The notes: generated by a model not told the origin, from the letters alone. 64,000 nucleotides of DNA from Phaeobacter italicus (GCF_001258055.1 NZ_CVRM01000033.1:186001-250000); one strand, 5' to 3'; positions 1-9,814 are shown, counted from the stretch's first letter. Program-made: numbers and translations.

Positions 1-2
1 CT

Positions 3-812
3 CCCAATACGCCATTTGTGCCAGCGTCCAGCAGCTTCTTCAGCTCGGTTGAGCCCCGCGCGCTCGGCTCTCTGGCGGTTCTGGTCGCGCTGATCGGCGG
101 GATCGGCTATGGCGGCTGGGCGGTGCTTAAGGAAATCCAGCAGGTCCAGATGGCACCTGTTGACCAGACCCCCATCGTGCTGGCTGATCTCGACCCGCTG
201 ACAGGTGCCGAGGGACCCACGGCCGAGGGCGAAGATCCGGCAACAGAGGCCCTGGCGCGGCTGTACCGGCCCCAGGCGCTGGATGTTCCGGTGCTGATCC
301 CCCGTGATGGCCCGATTGCAACCCTTGATCCCCGCGGGCTTGGGAATTTTGCCCTGCCGGAACTGCCTAGCCTGGCGCTCGCAGAGGCCAGTCTGAGCGC
401 GGATCTGCCTGGCCCGGCTGTGCCGCAGGTCGTGGAAGAGGTGGCTCCAGCCCTGCAGATGGTTGCGGTGCGGCCTTCCTGGGTGCAGGTCACGGCCGCT
501 GATGGCAGCGTGATCTATGAAACCATCATGGAGCCCGGGCAGCATTTCGAAATTCCGCTGACCGAAGAGCCCCCGTTGCTGCGGACAGGTGAAAGCGGGG
601 CGATCTATTTTGCCGTCAACGGCGCCCATTATGGTCCTGTTGGCAATCGGGGTCAGGTGACCAAGAATGTGGTTCTGTCCTCTGATGCATTGACGGAACG
701 GTTCCAACTGGCAGATCTGAGCGCGGATCAAAACAGCGCGCTGGCCACGCTGGTTGCTGAACTGCAGGCGTCGTCGCTCTCTGCGGATGTGGCGCCCGAA
801 ATCACCGACTGA
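3..812 (+). CDS. RodZ-like protein, C-terminal part (start outside window)
   Basis: The frame is open to the left edge, so only the last 269 residues are seen. A single membrane segment (LGSLAVLVALIGGIGYGGWAV) is followed by a Pro/Ala/Glu-rich periplasmic linker and a C-terminal beta-rich domain like the DUF4115 domain of RodZ-type proteins. Such proteins carry an N-terminal cytoplasmic helix-turn-helix, which would lie off the window, and link MreB to the cell-wall machinery. Location just upstream of ispG is common for this family in alphaproteobacteria. The assignment rests on architecture and neighbourhood; the domain match is by eye. Confidence 0.7.
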   Translation, partial: PNTPFVPASSSFFSSVEPRALGSLAVLVALIGGIGYGGWAVLKEIQQVQMAPVDQTPIVLADLDPLTGAEGPTAEGEDPATEALARLYRPQALDVPVLIPRDGPIATLDPRGLGNFALPELPSLALAEASLSADLPGPAVPQVVEEVAPALQMVAVRPSWVQVTAADGSVIYETIMEPGQHFEIPLTEEPPLLRTGESGAIYFAVNGAHYGPVGNRGQVTKNVVLSSDALTERFQLADLSADQNSALATLVAELQASSLSADVAPEITD

Positions 813-831
813 TCGCGCACCTGTCTGGACC

Positions 832-858
832 ATTGTCCGGATTGTCCCAACTGTCCCG
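832..858. repeat. Three tandem 9-bp units between rodZ-like gene and ispG
   Basis: Three adjacent units read ATTGTCCGG, ATTGTCCCA and ACTGTCCCG, sharing the core TGTCC. The 200-bp gap that holds them must also contain the ispG promoter, which I could not place; TATAGT at 882-887 is a possible -10 without a convincing -35. Function unknown. Confidence 0.4.
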
Positions 859-1012
859 GCGGTGGTCACGGCCCTTGGCGCTATAGTGTCCTGTTCCAAT
901 CTGCCCATGACTGCCGATTGATTTGCCCGTCTGCGCGGCTGCGCCCCATTGAAGCCCCGTCACAGAGCGCGTATCTAACCCCAAAGTTCCCAGCAGCTCA
1001 GGGCCACCGATA

Positions 1013-2134
1013 ATGTCGATCAATCACATCCGTCCCTGGCGCCATATCGAGCGCCGCAAAAGCCGCCAGATCCATGTTGGCAACGTGCCGATTGGGGGGG
1101 ACGCGCCGATTGCGGTGCAGACGATGACCAACACGTTGACCACGGATGTCGCGGCCACCGTGGCGCAGGTTCAGGCGGCAGCAGAGGCGGGCGCAGATCT
1201 GGTGCGGGTCTCGGTCCCGGATGAGGCATCCTCGAAGGCGCTGAAGGAAATCGTGCGCGAAAGCCCGGTGCCGATCGTGGCGGACATCCATTTCCACTAC
1301 AAACGCGGCATCGAGGCGGCTGAGGCAGGCGCTGCCTGTCTGCGGATCAACCCCGGCAACATCGGGGATGAGAAGCGCGTGGCCGAGGTCATCAAGGCGG
1401 CCCGCGACCACAACTGTTCCATCCGCATTGGGGTGAATGCAGGCAGTCTCGAAAAGCACTTGCTGGACAAATACGGCGAGCCTTGCCCTGAGGCGATGGT
1501 GGAGAGCGGTCTCGACCATATTCGCATCCTGCAGGATCATGACTTCCATGAGTTCAAGATTTCGGTGAAGGCCTCGGACGTCTTTATGACCGCCGCGGCC
1601 TATCAGCAGCTGGCCGAGGCCACCGACGCCCCGATCCATCTGGGCGTGACCGAGGCCGGCGGCTTTGTCTCCGGCACCATCAAATCCGCAATTGGCCTGG
1701 GCCAACTGTTGTGGATGGGCATTGGTGACACCTTGCGCGTCAGCCTCTCTGCCGACCCGGTGGAGGAGGTCAAAGTGGGCTTTGAGATCCTCAAGTCCCT
1801 CGGTCTGCGCCACCGCGGCGTCAACATCATCTCCTGCCCCAGCTGTGCGCGGCAGGGGTTCGATGTGATCAAAACCGTTGAAACGCTGGAACGGCGGCTG
1901 GAGCATGTGAAGACCCCGATGAGCCTGTCGATCATCGGCTGCGTGGTCAACGGCCCCGGCGAGGCGCTGATGACCGATGTCGGCTTTACCGGCGGAGGCG
2001 CAGGGTCCGGCATGGTCTATCTGGCCGGTAAGGCGAGCCACAAGATGTCCAACGAACAAATGGTCGATCACATCGTTGAGGAAGTCGAGAAGAAAGCCGC
2101 TCAGATCGAAGCTGAAGCCGCCGCTGCCGAATAA
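1013..2134 (+). CDS. ispG: 4-hydroxy-3-methylbut-2-enyl-diphosphate synthase (flavodoxin)
   Basis: IspG (GcpE) catalyses the penultimate step of the methylerythritol phosphate isoprenoid pathway, reducing the cyclic diphosphate MEcPP to HMBPP with a [4Fe-4S] cluster. The 373-residue protein has the short two-domain form: a TIM-barrel N-terminal domain and a cluster-binding C-terminal domain. The cluster ligands are visible as CPSC (Cys275, Cys278), Cys310 in [10 protein letters not shown], and Glu317. Length and motifs match the bacterial enzyme throughout. It is followed at once by a strong terminator and is probably transcribed alone or with the upstream rodZ-like gene. Confidence 0.96.
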   Translation: MSINHIRPWRHIERRKSRQIHVGNVPIGGDAPIAVQTMTNTLTTDVAATVAQVQAAAEAGADLVRVSVPDEASSKALKEIVRESPVPIVADIHFHYKRGIEAAEAGAACLRINPGNIGDEKRVAEVIKAARDHNCSIRIGVNAGSLEKHLLDKYGEPCPEAMVESGLDHIRILQDHDFHEFKISVKASDVFMTAAAYQQLAEATDAPIHLGVTEAGGFVSGTIKSAIGLGQLLWMGIGDTLRVSLSADPVEEVKVGFEILKSLGLRHRGVNIISCPSCARQGFDVIKTVETLERRLEHVKTPMSLSIIGCVVNGPGEALMTDVGFTGGGAGSGMVYLAGKASHKMSNEQMVDHIVEEVEKKAAQIEAEAAAAE

Positions 2135-2152
2135 CCGCAACCGCTGTTCCAC

Positions 2153-2188
2153 CAAAAAATGGCGCCGGATCCTCCCGGCGCCTTTTTT
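2153..2188. terminator. Bidirectional intrinsic terminator after ispG
   Basis: A GC-rich hairpin (GGCGCCGG...CCGGCGCC, 2161-2182) is followed by six T and preceded by six A. It can serve ispG on the plus strand and the dsbA-like gene arriving on the minus strand. Confidence 0.88.
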
Positions 2189-2234
2189 CTGTCTGGTCTT
2201 GCGGTTGTCATCTTTCCCGAAATACTCCGGGGGT

Positions 2235-2282
2235 CTGGGGGCTGGCCCCCAGGTTAGGCTGTGTCTGGGGGCTGGCCCCCAG
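2235..2282. repeat. Two tandem copies of an 18-bp palindromic element
   Basis: CTGGGGG-CTGG-CCCCCAG occurs at 2235-2252 and again at 2265-2282, an exact 30-bp period with nearly identical spacers. Each copy can fold as a 7-bp all-GC/AT-capped hairpin. The flank AAATACTCCGGGGG just upstream resembles, in opposite orientation, the AAATATCCCCGCCGGAGG stretch in the rsmA-pdxA gap, which suggests a dispersed intergenic repeat family. It lies between the ispG terminator and the end of the dsbA-like gene and is not coding. Confidence 0.6.
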
Positions 2283-2311
2283 GTTGGGCTCTGTCTCGGG
2301 GACGAGGGGGC

Positions 2312-3091
2312 TTAGCCGCGGGCGTCGCGGATTTCGGCGATCATGATCTCCATCTGATCGGCCGGCAGGAAGCCGCGCAGAAGTTCCTGATCCAGAACAA
2401 ATGTTGGTGTGCCCGAAATCGCCATCTGCTGTGCCAGAGCGCGGGTTTCCTGCAGCTGGCGCGAGATTTCGGGATCGCTCATCCGCGCCAGAATGGCGTC
2501 AGCGTCCAGATCAAGCCCCTCGGCAAGGCGGCGCAATGTCGCCTCGCTTGGCGCGCCGCCCATCGAAATCAGCGCGTCATGCATGTTCTTGTAGGCCTCG
2601 TCTCCGGCCACGAGTTTGGTGGCAATCGCAAATCGCGACGCCAGGACCGATGCCTCACCCAGGATCGGGAATTCCTTGATGATCAGGCGGATATTGCCGT
2701 CTGCAGCCAGCAGTTTTTCAACCTCGGGGGCGGCGCGGCGGCAATAGCCGCAGCGGTAGTCCATGAACTCCACAAGCGTGATGTCGCCGTCTGGATTGCC
2801 GCCAACATAGGAAAACCCGTCGTTGTGCAGCGCGTTCAGGTTCTCGGCGACCAGCGCGTCATCGCGGGCTGCTTCGGCTGCGGCTTGTTGCTGTTCCAGT
2901 TTGTTGACGGCTTCCAGGATCACTTCGGGGTTTTCCAGAAGATAGGCCCGCACTTCGGCGCCAAAGGCTGCGCGTTCCTCTTCGCTCATCTGGCTGAGGT
3001 CAAAGGCCTGTGCAGCGGGGCCAAAGCTTAGCGCGGCGGCCAGAGCAGCGGCGCAGGCAAGGCCGGTGCGGGGCAGAGAAAGACGGATCAT
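2312..3091 (-). CDS. DsbA-family periplasmic thiol-disulfide oxidoreductase
   Basis: A 259-residue secreted protein. A signal peptide (about residues 1-29, ending AQA) precedes a helical N-terminal segment like that of Com1/BdbD-type DsbA proteins, then a thioredoxin fold with the active site CGYC (Cys114, Cys117) and a later cis-proline loop (GTPTFVL). It probably oxidises cysteines or isomerises disulfides in exported proteins. The chosen ATG overlaps the stop of the upstream M48/TPR protease gene as ATGA, so the two are translationally coupled. A longer start at 3151 would lack a signal peptide at its N-terminus. The exact redox role (oxidase or isomerase) cannot be read from sequence. Confidence 0.9.
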   Translation of the reverse strand: MIRLSLPRTGLACAAALAAALSFGPAAQAFDLSQMSEEERAAFGAEVRAYLLENPEVILEAVNKLEQQQAAAEAARDDALVAENLNALHNDGFSYVGGNPDGDITLVEFMDYRCGYCRRAAPEVEKLLAADGNIRLIIKEFPILGEASVLASRFAIATKLVAGDEAYKNMHDALISMGGAPSEATLRRLAEGLDLDADAILARMSDPEISRQLQETRALAQQMAISGTPTFVLDQELLRGFLPADQMEIMIAEIRDARG

Positions 3092-4452
3092 TTGCGTTTC
3101 CTTTTTTGATCTTGTTCGGCGGCGATCAGCACGTCCTGCGCGCGTCGCCATGCGGGGGATCCCGTGGGCAGCAGGCCGGTGGCGCGTTTGGCGTGAACAC
3201 CTGCATCCTTTAGCCGCCCCTGCAGGGCATATCGTTCAGCTGTTGCAAGGGCCGCCATACCGGTTTGTCCGATCTTGGCATAGGCCTGAGCCATGTCGCG
3301 CAGCATTCCGGCATTGCGAAAATCCAGACTGCGGGAGGCTTCGAGGGATTTCAACGCGGACTTTGGCTGACCAGCGGCAAGTTGCGCGCGCCCGAGACTC
3401 GCGAGGATCAGCGGATCGCGTCCGGCTTGGCTCGCCGCGCGGCGGTAGGCGCCAAGGGCGGCCTCCCAGCGGCGGTTTTCCATCAGGATCTGGCCCTTCA
3501 GCTCGTTGTAGTAAGGGTCGTTGGGACGCACCGCCAATGCACCGTCAATGGCGCCAAGCGCCTTGTTCAGATTGTTGCGGCGGTGATGGGCGACAGCTTC
3601 GCGCATCAGGCGAACATCCTTGTAGCGTTCCTCACCCACGCGGCGAAGTGTCCATTTCGGAGACCTGGTAAAGGCCGACAGCTTGCCGCGCAGACGGGCG
3701 AACCAGTACTGCGCATTGGGATCTGCCTTGCTGGTGTCGCCATGGCTGGCCAGATAGGCCTCTGCCGCGCGGATACGGTCGCGGCTGAGCGGATGGGAAC
3801 GCATGTAGGGGTCTTGGTTGGCTGCGCTCAGCACTTCCTGTCCGGCAAAGATCCGGTGCAGATCGACAAGCCCCTTTGGGCTGATCCCTGCGCGTCGCAG
3901 CGTGCCGGCGGCGCTGCGGTCGGCCGAAGCCTCTTCGGCCCGTGTGTGGGCGAGAAATCCGCGCACCGCCGAGGCCTGCGTCCCAAGAGCAATTCCCGCG
4001 GCGGCTTCGCCAGCGCCGGCCGCTGCCGCAAGCACAGCCAGCGCCGCGCCAAAACCGGCGGCCGATTGGGCAGACCGCAGGTTTTGCGTGCGTCTTGCGA
4101 TATGGCCGTTGGTGATATGAGCTGCCTCATGGGCGATGACGGCCTGCAGCATCTCTGGTCGGTCAACCTTTAGGATCAGCCCGTAATGTATGAAAATCGT
4201 TTGAGAATCGATCACGAACGCATTGAACGAAGAGTCATTCACCACCAGCACCCGGACCCGTTTGGCATTCAGGCCCGCGGCCCGCAGCACAGGGGCTGCG
4301 ACCTCGTTCAGCCCGCGTTCGATGTCAGGATCACGCAGCAGGGAAATAGATGCAGCCTGCGCCGTCGTCGCCAGCGTGGTCGCGACAAAACACAGCGCGG
4401 CAAGAGCCAGGGCCGGGATTGACGCGAGGCGAGAGAAACGGTCAAAGGTCAT
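3088..4452 (-). CDS. M48 family metalloprotease with TPR repeats (BepA/YfgC-like)
   Basis: The 454-residue protein has a signal peptide (about 1-33), an M48 peptidase domain with the zinc motif HEAAH (His108, Glu109, His112) and the third ligand in EEASAD (Glu174), then TPR helices over roughly residues 290-430. This is the architecture of periplasmic BepA/YfgC proteases that monitor outer-membrane protein and LptD assembly. Co-transcription with a DsbA-like gene fits, because LptD needs disulfide rearrangement. It is divergent from the aminotransferase gene with only 22 bp between starts, so the two promoters must overlap or lie inside coding sequence. Confidence 0.9.
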   Translation of the reverse strand: MTFDRFSRLASIPALALAALCFVATTLATTAQAASISLLRDPDIERGLNEVAAPVLRAAGLNAKRVRVLVVNDSSFNAFVIDSQTIFIHYGLILKVDRPEMLQAVIAHEAAHITNGHIARRTQNLRSAQSAAGFGAALAVLAAAAGAGEAAAGIALGTQASAVRGFLAHTRAEEASADRSAAGTLRRAGISPKGLVDLHRIFAGQEVLSAANQDPYMRSHPLSRDRIRAAEAYLASHGDTSKADPNAQYWFARLRGKLSAFTRSPKWTLRRVGEERYKDVRLMREAVAHHRRNNLNKALGAIDGALAVRPNDPYYNELKGQILMENRRWEAALGAYRRAASQAGRDPLILASLGRAQLAAGQPKSALKSLEASRSLDFRNAGMLRDMAQAYAKIGQTGMAALATAERYALQGRLKDAGVHAKRATGLLPTGSPAWRRAQDVLIAAEQDQKRKRK

Positions 4453-4474
4453 GGCTGCACCATGGGAGATCAAC

Positions 4475-5623
4475 ATGCGAAACTCAACCCGGTCCAACGT
4501 CGATCCCTTCATTGTGATGGATGTGATGGAAGCCGCCCGTCAGGCAGAAGATGCTGGTCGTCATATTATCCATATGGAGGTGGGCCAGCCCTCGACCGGC
4601 GCACCTGCGGCGGCGCGCGACGCCTTGGCCAAGGCGCTTGATCAGGATGCACTTGGCTACACCGTCGCGCTTGGGCTGCCTGCATTGCGCAAGCGGATCG
4701 CCCAGCTTTATGGCGAATGGTACAATGTTGATCTGAACCCCGAGCGCGTGGTGATCACGCCGGGCTCTTCGGGGGCGTTCCTTCTCAGCTTTACGGCGCT
4801 GTTTGACAGTGGGGATCGGGTCGGGATCGGGGCGCCGGGTTATCCGTCCTATCGCCAGATCCTGCATGCGCTGGGGTTGACGCCGGTTGATATTGAAACC
4901 TCGCTTGATCATCGCCTGCAGCCGGTTCCTCAGGATCTTGCCGGTTTGGATCTGGCCGGTCTGATGGTCGCGTCGCCTGCCAACCCCACGGGCACCATGC
5001 TAGACAAGCCTGCGATGGCGGCTTTGATCGAGGCGGCACAGGCGCAGGGGGCCGCGTTCATTTCAGACGAGATCTATCACGGTATCGAATACGAAGCGAA
5101 GGCGGTGACTGCGCTGGAGGTGACGGATGACTGTTATGTCATCAACTCCTTTTCCAAGTATTTTTCCATGACGGGTTGGCGGGTTGGCTGGATGGTCGTG
5201 CCGGATGACCATGTGCGTGTCGTGGAAAGGATCGCGCAGAACATGTTCATCTGCGCCCCTCACGCCAGTCAAGTTGCCGCCCTTGCAGCGATGGACTGCG
5301 AAGAGGAGTTGCAGGCCAATCTTGCGGTTTATGCCGAAAACCGTCGCCTGATGATGGAGGGGCTGCCCAAAGCCGGCTTTGACCGGATCGCGCCGCCGGA
5401 TGGGGCGTTTTATGTTTATGCGGATGTGTCCGATCTGACAGATGATAGTCGGGCCTTTGCCAAGGAGATCCTGGATCAGGCGGGTGTTGCGGTGACGCCG
5501 GGGCTGGATTTCGATCCCAAGCGCGGGGCGACGACCCTGCGGTTTTCCTATGCGCGTTCCACCGCGGATATCGAAGAGGGGCTGTCGCGTCTGAAAACCT
5601 TTATGGAGCGGCGCGGGCGCTAG
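4475..5623 (+). CDS. PLP-dependent class I/II aminotransferase
   Basis: A 382-residue fold-type I aminotransferase. The PLP lysine is Lys228 in SFSKYFSMTGWRVGW; SPANPTG (Asn170) and the Asp198 region (ISDEIYHG) are the usual cofactor contacts. The start at 4475 has a GGGAG ribosome site; upstream in-frame codons would run into the divergent gene's start. The substrate is not evident; related family members act on aspartate, aromatic amino acids or alanine. It stands alone between the protease operon and the amidase gene. Confidence 0.9.
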   Translation: MRNSTRSNVDPFIVMDVMEAARQAEDAGRHIIHMEVGQPSTGAPAAARDALAKALDQDALGYTVALGLPALRKRIAQLYGEWYNVDLNPERVVITPGSSGAFLLSFTALFDSGDRVGIGAPGYPSYRQILHALGLTPVDIETSLDHRLQPVPQDLAGLDLAGLMVASPANPTGTMLDKPAMAALIEAAQAQGAAFISDEIYHGIEYEAKAVTALEVTDDCYVINSFSKYFSMTGWRVGWMVVPDDHVRVVERIAQNMFICAPHASQVAALAAMDCEEELQANLAVYAENRRLMMEGLPKAGFDRIAPPDGAFYVYADVSDLTDDSRAFAKEILDQAGVAVTPGLDFDPKRGATTLRFSYARSTADIEEGLSRLKTFMERRGR

Positions 5624-5749
5624 GCCATTTGGGCAGTCTTGCGCTGATTGGGGGCTGAGAAAGGCGGCTTTTGCTGGCCTGCATCGGCGCTGGCGGCGTA
5701 GGATGGCGGCAAGAGACGGGCTGGAAACGTTCAGAAAACGGGCAGGCGG

Positions 5750-7027
5750 ATGATCCAAGGAAAATTCAACAAGGCGCTGATGGCGGCTGTGGTGGCGGCT
5801 GGGGTGCTGGCAGCGCCTTTTGGACCGGGCCAGGCCGAGGCACAAACGGCGAAGGGGCAGGCGTTTAGCGGTCTTGCGCGAATTGATGCCTCCGCGACAG
5901 CGGCAGAGGATCGCCGCGGCGGTGTCGATCTGTCTCTGGGGCTGAGCCAAGGGGTTCCGTTCCGCGTGTTCACCCTGACAGAGCCGCCACGTGTGGTTGT
6001 CGATTTCCAAGAGGTCGATTGGTCGGGGCTGTCTGCCGATGCCCTGACCACAGCGGATGGCATCCGCAATGCGCAGTTTGGAACCTATGTGCCCGGCTGG
6101 TCCCGGTTGGTGCTGGAACTGGCCCGCCCCATGGGTGTTGACGGGGTGGCGATGGACGTGGATGAGGTTAGCGCTGCGGCGACACTGGCGGTGGCCTTGC
6201 GCGATACCACGGCAGAGCAGTTTGCCGCAAAGGCGGGCGCGCCGCGCGATGCGCGCTGGGATCTGCCCGCGCCGACCCCGATGACAGCGCCTGACAGCAA
6301 GGATTCGCTGGCACCGCTCTTGATCGTGATCGACCCCGGACATGGGGGGATCGATCCGGGGGCTGAGGCCGAAGCCGACGCGGGGCTTGTTCAGGAAAAG
6401 GACCTGATGCTGCAGTTTGCGATTGAACTGGGCGAAATGCTGGTGCGTTCAGGGCAGTTTGACGTGCAGCTAACGCGGGATGACGACTACTTTGTCTCGC
6501 TGGAACGCAGGATTGCGTTGGCGCATCAGGCGGAGGCGGATCTGTTCCTGTCGCTGCATGCAGATAGCCTGTCCGAAGGCCGCGCACATGGGACGACCGT
6601 CTATGTCCTGTCTGATGATGCCTCTGACGCTGCATCTGCAACATTGGTGGAACGCCACGAGCGGGGCGATCTGTTGGCGGGCAGTGACCTAAGCCATGTG
6701 GATGACAGGGTGACGGATGTGTTGCTGGATCTGGCCCGGCAGGAAACCCATCCCCGCTCCGAAGCACTGGCGCGCGCGCTGGTGACAGGCCTCAAGGCGC
6801 AGGGCGGTGACATGAACCGTCGCCCTTTGCGCGAGGCGGGTTTTTCGGTGCTGAAGTCTGCCGATATTCCCTCTGTTCTGGTTGAAGCCGGCTTTCTGTC
6901 CAGCCCTCGGGATCTGAACAACATTCTGGACCCCGATTGGCGTCGACGGACGGCGCGGGGCATCCTGAACGGGCTGATCGCCTGGCGGATCGAAGACGAG
7001 GCGACGCGGGCATTGGTTCGACAGTGA
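5750..7027 (+). CDS. amiC: N-acetylmuramoyl-L-alanine amidase (AmiC-type)
   Basis: The 425-residue exported enzyme cuts the amide bond between MurNAc and the stem peptide during cell separation. After a signal peptide (about 1-32) comes an AMIN-like domain (about 40-150) that targets septal peptidoglycan, then an Amidase_3 domain. Zinc ligands are His198 (DPGHGG), Glu216 and His270 (SLHADS), with the catalytic Glu379 in VLVEAGFLSS. An autoinhibitory-looking insert lies between the last two. The next gene, mrcA, is also a cell-wall gene but has its own promoter, so co-transcription is not required. Confidence 0.93.
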   Translation: MIQGKFNKALMAAVVAAGVLAAPFGPGQAEAQTAKGQAFSGLARIDASATAAEDRRGGVDLSLGLSQGVPFRVFTLTEPPRVVVDFQEVDWSGLSADALTTADGIRNAQFGTYVPGWSRLVLELARPMGVDGVAMDVDEVSAAATLAVALRDTTAEQFAAKAGAPRDARWDLPAPTPMTAPDSKDSLAPLLIVIDPGHGGIDPGAEAEADAGLVQEKDLMLQFAIELGEMLVRSGQFDVQLTRDDDYFVSLERRIALAHQAEADLFLSLHADSLSEGRAHGTTVYVLSDDASDAASATLVERHERGDLLAGSDLSHVDDRVTDVLLDLARQETHPRSEALARALVTGLKAQGGDMNRRPLREAGFSVLKSADIPSVLVEAGFLSSPRDLNNILDPDWRRRTARGILNGLIAWRIEDEATRALVRQ

Positions 7028-7255
7028 CGGCGACAGTGACGCGTTGTTGGCAAAAAATGGCCGCCTGAGCCCGCATTCGGGGGCAGGGTGGCCCAGTTTG
7101 GTGTTATGATACAGATATATGCCACACGCGCGGAACCGATACCGCATTCGCCGTGTTGGCAACAAAGGGGGAGGGGCGCGCAGCCATTCCCCGCAGTTTG
7201 CGAGGGTTTCTGCTGGTTTTGCAGGGCAGGTGGCGCCTATATGCTGTTTCCCGTT

Positions 7256-7284
7256 TTGACCCCACGCATCGCTGCGCCTATATA
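7256..7284 (+). promoter_or_regulatory. Sigma-70-type promoter of mrcA
   Basis: TTGACC (7256-7261), a 17-bp spacer and TATATA (7279-7284) are close to the housekeeping consensus. Transcription would start near 7291, about 22 bases before the GTG start. The rest of the 285-bp gap after amiC (7028-7255) shows no gene. Confidence 0.75.
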
Positions 7285-7312
7285 GGCGGCACTGCGCGAG
7301 AAAGGCTCTACA

Positions 7313-9814
7313 GTGGTCAGATTTATTCTATCGTTCTTTGGTTCCATCTTCAGCACCATCACGCTGGGCATCGCGATGATCGCGCTGACCATCGGCGCGG
7401 TGTTCTGGATCTATGGGCGCGACCTGCCCAGCCATGAGTCGCTGGCCCAGTACCAGCCGCCAACCATCAGCCGCATCTATTCTGGTGAAGGGCAGCTGAT
7501 TGACGAATTCGCCCAGGAGCGGCGTCTGTTCACCCCGTCCGAAGAAATTCCCGATCTGGTGAAACAGGCCTTTATCTCGGCGGAGGACAAGAATTTTTAC
7601 AGCCACAAAGGCTATGACATGCGCGGCATCGCCGCTGCGGCGGTTGAAGCGGTGCGATCGCGCGGGGAAAACGTGCGCGGCGCCTCCACGATTACCCAGC
7701 AGGTGATGAAGAACTTCCTGCTTTCGGGCGACCGAAAGGCTGAGCGCAAGGTCAAAGAACTGATCCTGGCGTCGCGTCTTGAGGACACGTTGAGCAAGGA
7801 AGACATTCTGGAACTGTATCTGAACGAGATCTTCCTTGGTCAGAATTCCTATGGTGTGACCGCCGCTGCCCAGACCTATTTCAACAAGACCCTGAGCCAG
7901 CTGGCCCCGCATGAGGCCGCAACACTGGCCTCCATGCCAAAGGCGCCGTCGAAATATCATCCGGTGACGCAGCGCGACCGCCTTTTGGCCCGCCGCAATT
8001 ACGTTCTGCGAGAGATGCGCGAGAACGGATATATCTCTGATGCGGTCTACAAGGTCGAGGTGGAACAGCCGCTGCGGTCGGTTCAGAACGGCGATTTTGA
8101 CAGCTTCCGCAATGCGCTGCCGCCGCGGGACTATTTTACCGACGAAATCCGCCGCCAGCTGTCGCAGGACTTTGGCGAGGGAGAGTTCTTTACCGGTGGT
8201 TTTACCGTGCGCGCCACCATCGACGAGGAAATGCAGACCGAAGCTGCCGAAGCGCTGCGTGGTGGGCTTGAGAAATACGACCGCTCTCGCGGGGTGTGGC
8301 GTGGCACAGGTGTGAGCCTGCCTGAAGAAGCGCTGGCCGAGGAAGCCACCTGGCGCGCTGCACTGAGCGAGGCGGAAGTGCCCCGCGACATCACCCTTGG
8401 CGGCAAGTGGCATCCGGCTGTGGTGTTGTCCGTTGGGGACCAAAACCTTGAAGTTGGTGTTGAGGGTGTTGATGGCACCGGCTCTGTCCCGCGGGCCGAT
8501 ATCAAATGGATGAAGGGCAGTTTCCGGGACAACCTGTCTGTCGGCGATGTGGTCCATGTTCGCGCCGTCGAAAAAGACGGTGTGATCGACCATTGGTCGC
8601 TGCGGCAGGTGCCGGAGGTTCAGGGTGGCTTTGTCGCGATGGATGTGAACACCGGCCGTGTTCTGGCGATGCAGGGTGGTTTCTCTTACCAGCATTCGGT
8701 GTTCAACCGCGCCACCCAGGCCCAGCGACAGCCGGGATCCGCCTTTAAACCGTTCGTCTATGCGGCGGCGCTGGACAGCGGTTACAGCCCTGCGACCATC
8801 GTTGTGGATGCTCCGATCGAGATCAATACGCCGCAGGGCCTGTGGCGGCCCAAGAACTCGACCAATAAATTCTACGGCCCGACCCCTCTGCGGACCGGGA
8901 TCGAACAATCGCGGAACCTGATGACCATTCGTCTGGCCCAAGAGGTCAGCATGGAGGTCATCGCAGGCTATGCCGAACGCTTTGGTGTCTATGACAACAT
9001 GGGTGCGTTTCTTGCCAACTCGCTTGGGGCTGAAGAAACGACGCTTTATCAGATGGTTGCAGCCTATGCGATGTTTGCCAACGGTGGCGAGCGGGTTCAG
9101 CCGACGCTTGTGGACCGCATCCAGGACCGTCGGGGCGAGACGATCTATCGTCACGATGATCGCGACTGTGTTGACTGCTCGTCGCCCCTGTTGCCTGCGG
9201 GCCAGTCCCCTCGCATCGTTGATAATCGTGAACAGGTCATGGATCCGATCACCGCGTATCAGCTGACTTCGATGATGAAAGGTGTGGTCGACCGCGGTAC
9301 CGCCTCCAGCGTGATCAACCTGCCGGTGCCCACCGCCGGTAAAACCGGCACCACCAATGACTCCCGCGATGTGTGGTTTGTCGGCTTTACCTCCAACATT
9401 GTGGCAGGCTGCTACATGGGGTTTGACCAACCGCGGCCGATGGGGCGTGGCGCTTACGGTGGCACCATGTGTGGTCCGGTGTTCCAGCAGTTCATGAAGA
9501 CAGCGACCGAGAAATACGGTGGTGGCCCGTTCAAGGTTCCGGAAGGCGGACATTTCATCAAGATCGACCGCTTTACCGGGGCGCGTCTGCCTGATGAAGC
9601 CTCCGGTGCAAACGTGGTGGCAGAGTATTTCCGCGACGGTGCAGAACCGATCTTTGGCCTGGCGTTTGACGGCGGCTTTGCGATGGGATCAAACCTGCCG
9701 CTGTTTGAGGAAGTGCAACAGTCCGGGCGGCGGGTGACCACATCTGATGGTGGAACTGCCGTGCTTGGGCCCAAGGCGAACTTTGGCACCATCAGCTCTG
9801 GCGGCTTGTACTGA
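7313..9814 (+). CDS. mrcA: Bifunctional penicillin-binding protein 1A
   Basis: This 833-residue class A PBP polymerises glycan strands and cross-links peptides. An N-terminal membrane anchor (about 10-35) precedes a glycosyltransferase domain with the catalytic Glu91 in EDKNFYSHKG, an OB-like domain (about 325-435) and a transpeptidase domain with SxxK at Ser476-Lys479, SRN at 533-535 and KTG at 677-679. The start is GTG at 7313 with AAAGG at 7301-7305 seven bases upstream. All catalytic motifs are intact. It has a clear own promoter and a terminator after the stop. Confidence 0.95.
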   Translation: MVRFILSFFGSIFSTITLGIAMIALTIGAVFWIYGRDLPSHESLAQYQPPTISRIYSGEGQLIDEFAQERRLFTPSEEIPDLVKQAFISAEDKNFYSHKGYDMRGIAAAAVEAVRSRGENVRGASTITQQVMKNFLLSGDRKAERKVKELILASRLEDTLSKEDILELYLNEIFLGQNSYGVTAAAQTYFNKTLSQLAPHEAATLASMPKAPSKYHPVTQRDRLLARRNYVLREMRENGYISDAVYKVEVEQPLRSVQNGDFDSFRNALPPRDYFTDEIRRQLSQDFGEGEFFTGGFTVRATIDEEMQTEAAEALRGGLEKYDRSRGVWRGTGVSLPEEALAEEATWRAALSEAEVPRDITLGGKWHPAVVLSVGDQNLEVGVEGVDGTGSVPRADIKWMKGSFRDNLSVGDVVHVRAVEKDGVIDHWSLRQVPEVQGGFVAMDVNTGRVLAMQGGFSYQHSVFNRATQAQRQPGSAFKPFVYAAALDSGYSPATIVVDAPIEINTPQGLWRPKNSTNKFYGPTPLRTGIEQSRNLMTIRLAQEVSMEVIAGYAERFGVYDNMGAFLANSLGAEETTLYQMVAAYAMFANGGERVQPTLVDRIQDRRGETIYRHDDRDCVDCSSPLLPAGQSPRIVDNREQVMDPITAYQLTSMMKGVVDRGTASSVINLPVPTAGKTGTTNDSRDVWFVGFTSNIVAGCYMGFDQPRPMGRGAYGGTMCGPVFQQFMKTATEKYGGGPFKVPEGGHFIKIDRFTGARLPDEASGANVVAEYFRDGAEPIFGLAFDGGFAMGSNLPLFEEVQQSGRRVTTSDGGTAVLGPKANFGTISSGGLY

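Noticed and set aside
998-2155. Frame opposite ispG
   Set aside because: Shadow of ispG; no ribosome site or family features.
7328-9553. Very long open frame antisense to mrcA
   Set aside because: It mirrors a fully motif-verified penicillin-binding protein; long antisense frames are common in GC-rich DNA and this one has no recognisable domain.
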